DNA of 64,000 nucleotides from Streptococcus ictaluri 707-05 (GTDB lineage Bacteria > Bacillota > Bacilli > Lactobacillales > Streptococcaceae), in contig NZ_AEUX02000001.1 in NCBI RefSeq assembly GCF_000188015.2, forward strand, positions 1 to 64,000. Reading direction: 5' to 3'. Positions 15,549 to 25,804 of the stretch are shown one piece after another. Both the position numbers and the translations under genes were made by a program. The notes beneath the pieces were generated by a model, which searched no databases, was not told where the DNA came from, and was given only the letters and a program-made list of their open reading frames with translations. How positions within the stretch are numbered: position 1 is the stretch's first letter; every line of letters begins with the position of its first letter.

Positions 15549-15752
15549 ATGGCACAAGGTACAGTTAAATGGTTTAACGCTGAAAAAGGTTTCGGTTTTA
15601 TTTCAACTGAAAACGGTCAAGATGTCTTCGCACATTTTTCAGCTATTCAAACTCCAGGATTTAAATCTTTGGACGAAGGACAAAAAGTGGAATTTGATGT
15701 AGAAGAAGGTCAACGTGGCCCTCAAGCAGTCAATATCACTAAATTGTCTTAA
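15549..15752 (+). CDS. csp: Cold-shock protein (CspA/CspB family)
   Basis: A 67-residue OB-fold RNA chaperone, [19 protein letters not shown] with both RNP motifs (KGFGFIS and DVFAHFSAI). Two ATGs are in frame: 15543 and 15549. AGGAAG at 15534-15539 is 3 bases from the first but 9 from the second, and the second gives the family N-terminus, so 15549 is used. It destabilises mRNA secondary structure during cold or stationary phase. It is preceded by a consensus-like promoter and long leader and followed by a hairpin with T tract (AAAAAAGCAATTG...CAATTACTTTTTTG, 15772-15809). Confidence 0.95.
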   Translation: MAQGTVKWFNAEKGFGFISTENGQDVFAHFSAIQTPGFKSLDEGQKVEFDVEEGQRGPQAVNITKLS

Positions 15753-15771
15753 TTTAAATAAGATAATTAAC

Positions 15772-15809
15772 AAAAAAGCAATTGTTAGTAATAGCAATTA
15801 CTTTTTTGC
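15772..15809 (+). terminator. Terminator of the cold-shock gene
   Basis: AAAAAAGCAATTGTTAGTAA / TAGCAATTACTTTTTTG forms an A/T-flanked hairpin 20 bp after the stop. Confidence 0.6.
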
Positions 15810-15847
15810 GTGAAGTCTATATAAAAAAGTGGCTGTCCACTTACCTT

Positions 15848-16069
15848 TTAGTAGTCTAAAATGTCTTTGATTTTAGCCAGATGCTGTTTTTTTCGTAGCT
15901 CAAGAAGGGTTTCTTTTAGCTGATCGGACTGCTGTTGGATAAAGTCAAAGTTCATACCAATCACTTTGACTCCAGGATTCAGCCCTAATTCATCCATGAT
16001 ATAAGGAATGAGCTTAGGGGTTGTGACCACGATATGACTCGAAGGGTTAAAGGCTTCCTTATTCTCCAT
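15848..16069 (-). CDS. Hypothetical 73-aa protein, possibly a gene remnant
   Basis: A 73-codon frame reading left, with SSHIVVTTPKLIPYIMDELGLNPGVKVIG and a basic, helical C-terminus (LRKKQHLAKIKDILDY). I do not recognise a family; a fragment of a regulator or ligand-binding domain is possible. There is no ribosome site before ATG 16069, and the start lies only 37 bp from the divergent collagen-like gene, whose promoter must overlap this ORF. That makes it either a remnant or a weakly expressed gene. Confidence 0.4.
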   Translation of the reverse strand: MENKEAFNPSSHIVVTTPKLIPYIMDELGLNPGVKVIGMNFDFIQQQSDQLKETLLELRKKQHLAKIKDILDY

Positions 16070-16106
16070 TAAAATATGGAGAGACTTTTATTAAAAGGAG
16101 AGAAAA

Positions 16107-17357
16107 ATGAACAAAACTTTCAAAAAAATACTGGCCACATCCGCAGCCTGCATCGTCATGACAAGCACAATAGCCGCAAGCCCCCTAAGAGTGTGGGCGG
16201 AGGAATATTATGGATGGGAAGATGGGACGAGGAGTGACTCACCAGTTTTTTTGTATGTGACACCGAAAAATAATCTTAATCGTGAATTAAAAGATGATTA
16301 TATTGTATATTGCTTTAATAGGGATAAAGCATGGCCAGAAAAATGGGAGGTAGGAAAATCATTTGAGGAAGTCCAAGAAGATATTAATTTTAAACTTCCT
16401 TCATATGATAAGAGAAAAGGCTCAGATGAATTGCTTAAGAGTACTGCTTCAAGATTTAGAACGTCTGTAAAAAATATTACTGCTTCTTTAGTTGGTGTAC
16501 TAAAATCAGGTTATCCTACTGTAAAAAATATAAATAAACTTGATGAAAAGAAAAGTAGGAAAGTTACTCAGCTAGCTATTTGGTATTTTAGTGATAGTCA
16601 AACTGATCCCGATAGTTACTTACAACCTTCAGAAAAATTAACTTCAGAAGAAAAGACTGCTTTTAATTTATTGATTGAAGAAGGGGAAAAAGCAGGAGGA
16701 ACTTTGGTTTCTGCTGACGATTATACATTGGATATTTATATAGCTAATGATAAATATTATAAACAGAAACAATATCAAAATTTACTAGGATCTCGCTTGG
16801 TTTCCAAAGAAGATGGCGAACGTGGTGAGCAAGGTCCCCAAGGAGAAAAAGGAGATAAGGGCGACCAAGGTGAACCAGGTCTACAGGGCGAACGTGGTGA
16901 GCAAGGTCCCCAAGGAGAAAAAGGAGATAAGGGCGACCAAGGTGAACCAGGTCTACAGGGCGAACGTGGTGAGCAAGGTCCCCAAGGAGAAAAAGGAGAT
17001 AAGGGCGACCAAGGTGAACCAGGTCTACAGGGTGAACGTGGTGAGCAAGGTCCCCAAGGAGATCAAGGCGAACAAGGGCCAGTTGGACCACAGGGTCCAC
17101 GTGGTGAAGATTGTAAGTGTTCTGATCAAGAGGTGACCCCTCAAATGCCTGGGACAAGTCCAAAAGACACATCAAATGGCAAAGGTAACACAAGCGATAA
17201 GAACACAAGTACATTGACAACTACTAATTCTTATCCAAGTCGTCAGCAATCATTACCAAAAACTAATGACGTTTCAAGCGGTTTTGCGGCTCTCGGCGCA
17301 GGTATCCTTTCCCTACTAGGATTAGCAGCAGCATTCAGACGTCGTCAGACTAAGTAA
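16107..17357 (+). CDS. Cell-wall-anchored thioester-domain / collagen-like surface protein
   Basis: A 416-residue surface adhesin. Residues 1-31 are a Sec signal peptide ending about VWA. Residues about 32-225 look like a class II thioester domain: Cys69 in IVYCFN and Gln155 in KVTQLAIWYF are the pair that would form the internal Cys-Gln thioester, as in SfbI and Cpa. Residues 237-335 are 33 uninterrupted Gly-X-Y triplets, made of three identical 24-residue blocks and nine further triplets. A Cys-Lys-Cys follows directly, then a Thr/Ser/Asn-rich wall linker, an LPKTN sorting motif (not LPXTG), a hydrophobic span and RRRQTK. AAAAGGAGAG precedes the ATG. It probably binds a host ligand covalently and trimerises through the collagen stalk. 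Its promoter lies within or just before the divergent 73-aa ORF. Confidence 0.88.
   Translation: MNKTFKKILATSAACIVMTSTIAASPLRVWAEEYYGWEDGTRSDSPVFLYVTPKNNLNRELKDDYIVYCFNRDKAWPEKWEVGKSFEEVQEDINFKLPSYDKRKGSDELLKSTASRFRTSVKNITASLVGVLKSGYPTVKNINKLDEKKSRKVTQLAIWYFSDSQTDPDSYLQPSEKLTSEEKTAFNLLIEEGEKAGGTLVSADDYTLDIYIANDKYYKQKQYQNLLGSRLVSKEDGERGEQGPQGEKGDKGDQGEPGLQGERGEQGPQGEKGDKGDQGEPGLQGERGEQGPQGEKGDKGDQGEPGLQGERGEQGPQGDQGEQGPVGPQGPRGEDCKCSDQEVTPQMPGTSPKDTSNGKGNTSDKNTSTLTTTNSYPSRQQSLPKTNDVSSGFAALGAGILSLLGLAAAFRRRQTK
16815..17030 (+). repeat. Three perfect 72-bp collagen-like tandem repeats
   Basis: The 72-bp unit encodes GER GEQ GPQ GEK GDK GDQ GEP GLQ and is present three times essentially without base differences, followed by a diverged partial copy (17031 on). 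Such identical units predict slippage or recombination and length variation between strains. Confidence 0.95.
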
Positions 17358-17374
17358 TGACTTAAGTAGCTTAA

Positions 17375-17406
17375 AAAGACAGATGCCATCAAGTATCTGT
17401 CTTTTT
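17375..17406 (+). terminator. Terminator of the collagen-like gene
   Basis: AAAAAGACAGAT...ATCTGTCTTTTT forms a perfect 12-bp stem with a T tract 18 bp after the stop codon. Confidence 0.85.
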
Positions 17407-17429
17407 CCCTGTCTTTCAATGATTTAGAG

Positions 17430-17479
17430 TTGCTTTTGCTCTCATCTATTTGTTATAATAATAGTCAGTTTTAGTCAAA
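17430..17479 (+). promoter_or_regulatory. ctsR-clpC promoter with CtsR operator
   Basis: TTGCTT (17430-17435), 18-bp spacer, TATAAT (17454-17459), then AGTCAGTTTTAGTCAAA (17463-17479). This is the CtsR direct heptad repeat (RGTCAAA-N3-RGTCAAA) with a perfect second half and a degenerate first half. Its position just downstream of the -10 fits autorepression. Confidence 0.75.
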
Positions 17480-17529
17480 ATAGCTTGTTGGTAAGTGAAT
17501 TGACGAGGAAAAAGTAAAGGAGTGATAGC

Positions 17530-17991
17530 ATGCCAACAAAAAATACATCAGACAGTATTGAAGAATATATCAAAGAGCTTTTGGCACAGTCAGGAATTGC
17601 CGAAATCAAGCGATCCCTGCTAGCAGATTCCTTTCAAGTTGTCCCAAGTCAGATTAATTATGTGATCAAAACCCGCTTTACAGAAAGAAGAGGGTATGAG
17701 GTTCAAAGTAAGCGAGGTGGCGGAGGCTATATTCGGATTGCCAAGGTGAACTTTTCTGACAAGCACCATCTTATCGGTAATCTAATGGCCTTAATTGATG
17801 AGCAACTGAGTGAGCAGGTCTTTACAGATTCCATTCAGTTACTCTTTGATGAAGACTTATTAACCGAAAGAGAAGCCAATATCATTTTGGTCATGGGATC
17901 TGATGATGTTCTAGGTAGTCAAGGGCCACAGATTAGAGCGCGTATGCTCTATCGTTTACTCCAACGAATTGATAGAAAGGGAAGCCAATAA
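17530..17991 (+). CDS. ctsR: Class III stress repressor CtsR
   Basis: A 153-residue repressor: DSIEEYIKELL..., the winged-helix region PSQINYVIKTRFTERRGYEVQSKRGGGGYIRI with the Gly-rich thermosensing wing, and a C-terminal dimer domain. It represses clp and other heat-shock genes by binding heptad repeats. AAAGGAGTGATAGC precedes ATG 17530. The stop overlaps the clpC start (TAATG), showing translational coupling, and a CtsR box lies in its own promoter. Confidence 0.95.
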   Translation: MPTKNTSDSIEEYIKELLAQSGIAEIKRSLLADSFQVVPSQINYVIKTRFTERRGYEVQSKRGGGGYIRIAKVNFSDKHHLIGNLMALIDEQLSEQVFTDSIQLLFDEDLLTEREANIILVMGSDDVLGSQGPQIRARMLYRLLQRIDRKGSQ

Positions 17992-20432
17992 TGAAGACTT
18001 ATTCCTTAAAGATGCAAGAGATTTTCAAACAAGCCCAATTTCATGCGGAGCGTTTTGGCAGTCACTACTTGGAAAGCTGGCATATTCTGTTAGCCATGGT
18101 TGCTGTTGATCACTCCTTAGCCAATTTGGTGCTTAGTGAGTTTGACCAGAAGATTGCAGTAGAAGAATACGAAGCAGCAGCCATCTTAGCGATGGGCAAA
18201 AGTCCTAAAGAAGTGACAGATATGTCCTTTAAGTCACAATCAAAAACCTTAACCGAAATCTTACAGTTAGCGCAAGCAATTAGCCAAGTAACTGGAGACC
18301 AGGAGATTGGCTCAGAGCATGTCTTGTTCGCTATTTTACTCAAGCCTGATACTATGGCCAGTCGTTTGCTTGAAATGGCGGGCTATAAGTTAAAAGAGTC
18401 TGGTAAAGATGAGCTTCGCATGGCGGATTTGCGTAAAGCTATTGAAGTACACGCTGGCTATAATAAAGAGACCATTAAAGCCATCCACGACTTGCGAAAA
18501 CCCAAAAAAGCGAAATCAAACGGTACTTTTTCTGAGATGATGAAGCCTCAAAGCACGGCAGGAGACTTGTCTGATTTTACCAGAGACCTAACGGAGATGG
18601 CTAGTCAAGGGCTCTTGGAGCCTGTCATTGGGCGTGACAAGGAAGTGTCGCGTATGATTCAGGTGCTTAGCCGAAAAACCAAAAACAACCCTGTTTTGGT
18701 AGGAGATGCTGGTGTCGGAAAGACCGCCCTAGCTTACGGGCTAGCGCAGCGTATCGTTAACGGTGCTATTCCTTATGAACTTCAAGACATGCGTGTCCTA
18801 GAGTTAGATATGATGAGTGTGGTGGCAGGGACGCGTTTTCGTGGTGACTTTGAAGAGCGCATGAACCAGATTATTGATGATATCGAAGCTGATGGTCATA
18901 TTATTCTCTTTGTGGATGAATTGCATACCATTATGGGATCTGGCAGTGGGATTGATAGTACCTTAGATGCTGCTAACATCTTAAAACCAGCCTTGTCTCG
19001 AGGAACGCTTCATATGGTTGGGGCGACAACTCAAGAAGAATATCAAAAACACATCGAAAAAGATGCCGCCTTATCTCGTCGTTTTGCTAAAGTCTTGATT
19101 GAAGAGCCTAGTGTAGAAGATGCCTATCAGATTTTAGTGGGCTTAAGGTCTTCTTATGAGCTCTATCATAATGTCTCTATTTCAGATCAAGCTTTGCAGA
19201 CAGCTGTCAAAATGGCTAAGCGCTATTTAACTAGCAAAAATCTACCCGATTCTGCCATTGATTTGTTGGATGAAGCTAGTGCCACAGTTCAAAGTTTGGT
19301 CAAAAAGGAAAGTCCAAGCTTTATCACGCCACTTGATCAAGCCCTCCTTGATGGTGACATGAAGAAAGCATCAGCTTTATTAGCCAAAACTAAAAAAGGC
19401 CAAAAGAAAAAACCAACTCCAGTTACTGAAGAGGACATCATGTCTACTTTGAGTAAGTTATCAGGAATTCCAGTTGAAAAGATGACTCAAGCAGATAGCA
19501 AAAAATACCTCAACTTGGAAAAAGAACTGCATAAGCGCGTGATTGGTCAAGAAGATGCAGTTTCAGCTATTTCTCGTGCCATCCGTCGTAACCAGTCAGG
19601 TATCCGAACTGGCAGACGCCCAATTGGTTCTTTCATGTTCTTAGGACCGACAGGTGTTGGTAAAACAGAGTTAGCCAAAGCTTTAGCAGAAGTACTCTTT
19701 GATGACGAGTCAGCCTTGATTCGTTTTGACATGTCTGAGTACATGGAAAAATTTGCTGCTTCTCGCTTAAATGGTGCCCCTCCAGGCTATGTTGGTTACG
19801 ATGAAGGAGGAGAATTAACCGAGAAGGTTAGAAATAAGCCCTACTCAGTCCTTCTTTTTGATGAGGTGGAAAAAGCTCATCCTGATATCTTTAATGTTCT
19901 GTTGCAAGTTCTTGATGATGGTATGTTGACAGATAGCCGTGGCCGTAAAGTCGACTTTTCAAATACCATTATCATCATGACTAGTAACTTGGGAGCAACA
20001 ACCCTTCGTGATGATAAGACTGTTGGTTTTGGAGCCAAAGCCTTTAGTCATGACCATCAAGCCATGGAAAAACGTATTTTGGAAGAATTGAAAAAAGCTT
20101 ATCGTCCCGAATTTATCAATAGGATTGATGAGAAGGTTGTCTTCCACAGTCTCAGTCAATCAGATATGCGCAATGTGGTGAAAATCATGGTACAACCACT
20201 GGTATCTCATTTAGCTGAGAAAGGGATTCAGGTCAAATTCCAGCCATCTGCACTTAATCACTTATCAGAAGTGGGTTATGATGTGGAAATGGGAGCCCGC
20301 CCACTTCGTCGTACTCTTCAAACAGAAGTGGAAGACAAGTTATCAGAGCTCATCTTATCTGGTCAGCTCTCAAGTGGTCACCAGTTGAAAATTGGCATGT
20401 CACATGGCAAATTAAAATTCGATATCCAGTAA
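17991..20432 (+). CDS. clpC: ATP-dependent Clp protease ATPase subunit ClpC
   Basis: An 813-residue Hsp100 protein. Residues 1-145 are two Clp-N repeats; AAA-1 has Walker A GDAGVGKTAL (about residue 240) and Walker B ILFVDELHT (about 308); AAA-2 has Walker A GPTGVGKTEL (about 550) and VLLFDEVEKAHPD (about 625), followed by GARPLRRTLQ in the D2 small domain. A middle region is present but short (TQADSKKYLNLEKELHKRV follows it). It unfolds substrates for ClpP and is co-transcribed with ctsR. No ctsR-clpC spacer genes such as mcsAB are present, as usual in streptococci. Confidence 0.95.
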   Translation: MKTYSLKMQEIFKQAQFHAERFGSHYLESWHILLAMVAVDHSLANLVLSEFDQKIAVEEYEAAAILAMGKSPKEVTDMSFKSQSKTLTEILQLAQAISQVTGDQEIGSEHVLFAILLKPDTMASRLLEMAGYKLKESGKDELRMADLRKAIEVHAGYNKETIKAIHDLRKPKKAKSNGTFSEMMKPQSTAGDLSDFTRDLTEMASQGLLEPVIGRDKEVSRMIQVLSRKTKNNPVLVGDAGVGKTALAYGLAQRIVNGAIPYELQDMRVLELDMMSVVAGTRFRGDFEERMNQIIDDIEADGHIILFVDELHTIMGSGSGIDSTLDAANILKPALSRGTLHMVGATTQEEYQKHIEKDAALSRRFAKVLIEEPSVEDAYQILVGLRSSYELYHNVSISDQALQTAVKMAKRYLTSKNLPDSAIDLLDEASATVQSLVKKESPSFITPLDQALLDGDMKKASALLAKTKKGQKKKPTPVTEEDIMSTLSKLSGIPVEKMTQADSKKYLNLEKELHKRVIGQEDAVSAISRAIRRNQSGIRTGRRPIGSFMFLGPTGVGKTELAKALAEVLFDDESALIRFDMSEYMEKFAASRLNGAPPGYVGYDEGGELTEKVRNKPYSVLLFDEVEKAHPDIFNVLLQVLDDGMLTDSRGRKVDFSNTIIIMTSNLGATTLRDDKTVGFGAKAFSHDHQAMEKRILEELKKAYRPEFINRIDEKVVFHSLSQSDMRNVVKIMVQPLVSHLAEKGIQVKFQPSALNHLSEVGYDVEMGARPLRRTLQTEVEDKLSELILSGQLSSGHQLKIGMSHGKLKFDIQ

Positions 20433-20442
20433 TGATATAAAA

Positions 20443-20474
20443 AATAGCCTAGCTCTAAAAGAGCTAGGCTATTT
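20443..20474 (+). terminator. Terminator of ctsR-clpC
   Basis: AATAGCCTAGCTCT-AAA-AGAGCTAGGCTATTTTG, a 13-bp perfect stem with a T-rich tail. Confidence 0.85.
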
Positions 20475-20575
20475 TGTTTGAGTTATTGTTAAATAATAGA
20501 AAATCAAAAATCCCATTCAACAAGTGTTAACTCATAAATGGGAAATGACTTCATATTCTTTTAGTGGGTTAAATC

Positions 20576-20893
20576 TTAATAATTAATTAAGAAATAGCCT
20601 TTATCTGTCTTAGTTACAACAGGATCTTTAAAATTGATTGCTTCTTCATAAAAATCATAGCCATTATTATAAGCTTCAATGATTTTACGACCGTATTCAG
20701 CAGCTTGCTCAGCATAGTAGTCATGGTACTCAGTACCTTCAGTCAAATTGCTCAATTTAGAAAAAATAGATGATTCTGTTAAGAGATGCTTAATATCTGG
20801 ACGTTGGGAATCAGCGTTAACAGAAGTTGATTGAGTTGCCATCATAAAGGCTGCAGCAGCTGTTGCAAGTGCGACAAAAAATTTATTTTTCAT
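20576..20893 (-). CDS. Small secreted protein (105 aa), unknown function
   Basis: Started at ATG 20893 (AAAAGGAACTATTT upstream) the product is a 105-residue protein with a clear signal peptide, MKNKFFVALATAAAAFMMAT..VNA-DS. The mature part is about 75 residues, charged, Tyr-rich and without Cys. An in-frame ATG at 21010 would put 39 non-signal residues in front and is rejected. The locus lies between clpC and groES and is followed by an AT-rich 340-bp gap. Similar size and layout to the genes at 51699 and 61261, but no sequence similarity. No family is recognised; a secreted virulence-associated or antimicrobial-type peptide is possible. Confidence 0.7.
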   Translation of the reverse strand: MKNKFFVALATAAAAFMMATQSTSVNADSQRPDIKHLLTESSIFSKLSNLTEGTEYHDYYAEQAAEYGRKIIEAYNNGYDFYEEAINFKDPVVTKTDKGYFLINY

Positions 20894-21194
20894 GATATAA
20901 ATAGTTCCTTTTCTGTATGAAACAGGTGATGGGTGATTTAGAAAAAGGTAAGGAATAAGATAAGATGTCATTTTGATTGACGAATGTGATAGCGCTATTT
21001 GTTTAATCAAATTCTACTTTATTTCTAACTCTATTTAATAATACAGCAATAAAATAATAAAGTAAACATTTATTTATAAAATAATTAAAATTTAAACTAT
21101 AAATGATTTTAGAATTAGAGTTAAGCAAAATATTTTTTACTAAAACTAAAGCTGTTAAATCCTTTCTTGCTCATAGTATTTTAGTAGTTTTTTC

Positions 21195-21260
21195 TTGATT
21201 ATTTTCCTTCAAATGATAAAATAGAGAAGGAAGTTAGCACTTTTTGTGTAAGAGTGCTAA
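21195..21260 (+). promoter_or_regulatory. groESL promoter with CIRCE operator
   Basis: TTGATT (21195-21200), 16-bp spacer, TAAAAT (21217-21222). TTAGCACTT (21234-21242), a 9-bp loop and GAGTGCTAA (21252-21260) form CIRCE with one mismatch in the left arm. HrcA is expected to bind here. The gap 20894-21194 is AT-rich and otherwise shows nothing I can name. Confidence 0.9.
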
Positions 21261-21295
21261 TAAAAAAGAAAATGTATTAATTGGAGGTAATTATC

Positions 21296-21583
21296 ATGTT
21301 AAAACCTTTAGGAGACCGAGTGGTCCTAAAATATGAAGCCGATAAAGAGCAAACGGTTGGCGGTTTTGTTTTGGCAGCTAGTCACAAGGAAATGACTAAA
21401 GTGGCTACTGTTGTCGCTATTAGTGAAACAGGTATTCGTACGATTACTGGCGAGATTGTTCCTTCAAACCTAACGGTTGGCGACAAGGTTCTTGTGGAAG
21501 CTGATGCTGGCTTACCTATTAAAGATGGTGATCAAGACTTGATTATTTGCCGTGAAGCTGATGTTTTAGCAATTTTGGCTTAA
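21296..21583 (+). CDS. groES: Co-chaperonin GroES
   Basis: A 95-residue Gro[22 protein letters not shown]..., mobile-loop region GGFVLAA, and the C-terminal [17 protein letters not shown] at 21281 in frame would add five residues; GGAGGT (21283-21288) lies seven bases before ATG 21296, so that start is chosen. It caps GroEL during protein folding and is co-transcribed with it. Confidence 0.95.
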   Translation: MLKPLGDRVVLKYEADKEQTVGGFVLAASHKEMTKVATVVAISETGIRTITGEIVPSNLTVGDKVLVEADAGLPIKDGDQDLIICREADVLAILA

Positions 21584-21611
21584 GTAACTTGTCTTGTTAA
21601 GACGAAGATAA

Positions 21612-23267
<1,656 letters not shown>

Positions 23268-23290
23268 TTCCCCTATAGCATTGATGCTTA

Positions 23291-23350
23291 TTAAAAAGAA
23301 AAGAACAAAGGTTGGATTTCGCATCATGATTTCCAACCTTTGTTCTTTTT
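23291..23350 (+). terminator. Terminator of groESL
   Basis: AAAGAACAAAGGTTGGA and its inverse CCAACCTTTGTTCTTTTT form a long perfect stem with a 15-base loop. Confidence 0.85.
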
Positions 23351-23498
23351 AGTTGTGACAAAAATGCCAAACTTTTTAAATGAGAGTTTTTTGCTTACAG
23401 GCTTTTAATGTATTGGAAAGCCTGTTGTTTTTCTTTGTCATGTGCTATCATGGAGTCAAGGAAAAGCTATTCCCGTATATGCGTGGTGGAGGTCTGTG

Positions 23499-24362
23499 AT
23501 GAATCATTTTGGAGAAATTTTTAAAACCTTTAGAGAATCAAGGGGATTACGATTAAAAGATGTCGCAAGGGCTGGTATATCAACCTCTCAGCTGTCGCGT
23601 TTCGAAAAAGGGGAGACAGACTTAACCATTTCGAAATTTATGCTGATCTTGGATGAAATTAACATGCCCATTGATGAGTTTATGTATGCTGTCCATGATT
23701 TTCGCCGTGACGACTTAAATGAACTCTTATCAAAAGTGAGGCATTTTGTAACAAATCGTGATAGTGACGGCTTGGAACACTTACTTCATGCTCAACTAGC
23801 ATCAACTGATAAGAGGGAGACGTTTCACCATATTAATGCTATTTTATTAAAAATTCGCTTACAAGCTTTATCAGGTCAACCTTATTATACCCAACAAGAC
23901 TTAACGGATTTAACAGACTATCTTTTTGGGGTTGTCTATTGGGGCTCTTATGAATTATTGATTTTTTCAAATACCCTAGATGTTTTAAGTCATGATGTTT
24001 TCATGGTTTTGGCTAGAGAAATGGCTAGACGTTCTGACTTTTACAAAGAAATTCCAAGTAATAGACGATTGATATCATCCATGTTATTAAACGGCTATAT
24101 CACCTGTGTTGAAAGGGAAAAATTTATGGATGCCTTGTACTTTGAAAAACAGCTAAAGCAATGCTTTTTCACGGAGACAGAAGTTTATGAACGCCTGGTC
24201 TTCCAGTATGTTCAAAGTATGTATCAGTATAAAAAAACAAACAGCACTAGTGCTATGACTGAGATGAAAAAATGCATTGAAACGATGAGATTAGTAGGAA
24301 GTCACCATTTAGCAAAGACTTATGAGAGATATTTAGAAACCCTTTTGAAAAACAAGAATTAG
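23499..24362 (+). CDS. Rgg/MutR-family transcriptional regulator
   Basis: A 287-residue Rgg-type regulator. The N-terminal helix-turn-helix (GEIFKTFRESRGLRLKDVAR, STSQLSRFEKGETDLT) is followed by an all-helical TPR-like peptide-binding domain to residue 287. ATG 23499 is taken as the start because GGAGGTCTGTG precedes it; the longer frame from 23442 adds WW-rich residues not typical of the family. Rgg proteins sense short peptides and control neighbouring genes. The next gene is an MFS transporter, a common Rgg target. I could not find a convincing SHP-type pheromone ORF on either side. The specific Rgg subgroup is unresolved. Confidence 0.85.
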   Translation: MNHFGEIFKTFRESRGLRLKDVARAGISTSQLSRFEKGETDLTISKFMLILDEINMPIDEFMYAVHDFRRDDLNELLSKVRHFVTNRDSDGLEHLLHAQLASTDKRETFHHINAILLKIRLQALSGQPYYTQQDLTDLTDYLFGVVYWGSYELLIFSNTLDVLSHDVFMVLAREMARRSDFYKEIPSNRRLISSMLLNGYITCVEREKFMDALYFEKQLKQCFFTETEVYERLVFQYVQSMYQYKKTNSTSAMTEMKKCIETMRLVGSHHLAKTYERYLETLLKNKN

Positions 24363-24582
24363 TTGCAGATATGGGAATTAAATGAAGTGCTTCTTATCTT
24401 TTTGTAAACTTAAGGATAGTATCAGCGGCCTATTGATGATGTGACGATTTTTAGGCTTACTATCAGACTTATCTTTAATTGAGTAAAAAATGAGTTGTTG
24501 ATATTGGTGCGAGAAGGTGTGGAAGGTATTGGACAATGTTATAAGAGTAATTCTTATGTCATTTAGATAGGGAGTAAGAAGG

Positions 24583-25800
24583 ATGAATGTCTTTTTTAAA
24601 AATAGGGACTTTAGACAGTTATCGCTGAATCAGGCTATTTCGCTATTGGGTGATACCATGTTTTATCTGGCCATTATGCAGGCTGTATCGGCTTATGCTT
24701 TTGCACCACTGGCGGTTTTTTTGATTACTGCTTCAGAGGAATTACCACAGTTATTGCAGTTATTTACAGGGAGCTTTGCGGATTTTCAAAAAAATAGAAT
24801 CAACAAAATGCTGATTATGGGTTTTGCCAAGTTTTTGCTCTACAGTTTTGTAGCAGTCTTATCAGGAGGTGGATTGACCATTGTCAGTGTTGCCTTGATT
24901 TGTCTTATTAATCTTGTATCAGATACACTCGGTCGATTTTCAGGCTCCATGCTAACCCCTATTTTTATCAAATTACTGGGTGATGATGTTGCTGAGGCTA
25001 TGGGTTTTAATCAAGCACTTGTAAGTATTGTGCAAGTTTTCGCAAATCTTTGTGGAGGCTTAGCCTTAGGCTTTATCAGTTTGCAGTGGTTTGCTATGAT
25101 CAACGCCTTGACCTTTCTTTTTACTTTTTTAGGCTCATGTTATATTCGCAAGGATTTGAAGAGCTACGAAAAAGAACTGCCAGAAACAACAGACTTTAAT
25201 TTGAAAAATTATATCAGCCATATGTGGCAGTCCTTACGGGTCTTATTTGGCTTTTCAACAATACTTAAGTTATTTGTTATCTTAGCTATTGGACAAAGCA
25301 TTTTGGGAATGATTGTTCCTTTATCAAGCTTATTGCTGATTAAGCATCCTTTTTGGGGCTTATCGGTTGGCTTTTCTTTAGGCTTATTATCCATTGCTAT
25401 TTTTGTCGGCATGCTTTTGGGAAATATCAGCACGACAATCTTAAGAAAGAGCTTATCGACGCGAAGGGCTGTGCTTTTTTCTCAAATGATGGGTTTTGTG
25501 ATGGTTTTAGGGATCTTCTTCTCTCAATTTGCCGTGATTCTGTTTGGAGCTTTTGGGAATGTTTTCTTCATGGGAGTCATTAATCCTAGACTCCAAGAAT
25601 TGTTCTTTAAGCATATTCCAAAAGATAAAATGGGAGCGATTGAGTCTGCCTTAGGTTTTCTCTTAACATGTATAGCAAGTTTACTATCTATGCTGATGGT
25701 ATTTATAGCCACACAACATACCGCCTTAGCCGCTTATCTAGCGGTGGCCGTCTTGGCTTTTTCAAGTATTTTGTTAGTGAGGGTCAAGTCTTTCGAATAG
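24583..25800 (+). CDS. MFS transporter
   Basis: A 405-residue membrane protein with about 12 hydrophobic spans, start ATG 24583 after AGGGAGTAAGAAGG. It has the MFS-like motif in the 2-3 loop (GSFADFQKNRINKMLIMG) and a SGSMLTPIFIKLLG segment. This group (MFS_3/MefA-like) often exports drugs or peptides. Its position behind an Rgg regulator, with a 220-bp gap that should hold the promoter, suggests peptide-controlled efflux. Substrate unknown. Confidence 0.75.
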   Translation: MNVFFKNRDFRQLSLNQAISLLGDTMFYLAIMQAVSAYAFAPLAVFLITASEELPQLLQLFTGSFADFQKNRINKMLIMGFAKFLLYSFVAVLSGGGLTIVSVALICLINLVSDTLGRFSGSMLTPIFIKLLGDDVAEAMGFNQALVSIVQVFANLCGGLALGFISLQWFAMINALTFLFTFLGSCYIRKDLKSYEKELPETTDFNLKNYISHMWQSLRVLFGFSTILKLFVILAIGQSILGMIVPLSSLLLIKHPFWGLSVGFSLGLLSIAIFVGMLLGNISTTILRKSLSTRRAVLFSQMMGFVMVLGIFFSQFAVILFGAFGNVFFMGVINPRLQELFFKHIPKDKMGAIESALGFLLTCIASLLSMLMVFIATQHTALAAYLAVAVLAFSSILLVRVKSFE

Positions 25801-25804
25801 CAAA

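Noticed and set aside
16815..17030. Regular repeats that could suggest a CRISPR array
   Set aside because: The 72-bp units are contiguous, without spacers, and are in frame with the surface protein. No cas genes are near.
16744..17220. 158-codon open frame opposite the collagen-like repeats, and a 107-codon frame on the same strand
   Set aside because: Both are shadows of the Gly-X-Y coding repeat; they are repetitive, with no ribosome site, and end where the repeat ends.
24363..24582. SHP-type pheromone gene near the Rgg regulator (for example the TTG-started ORF beginning LLILVREGVEG)
   Set aside because: No ribosome site, no typical hydrophobic C-terminal octapeptide, and the frame continues with polar residues.
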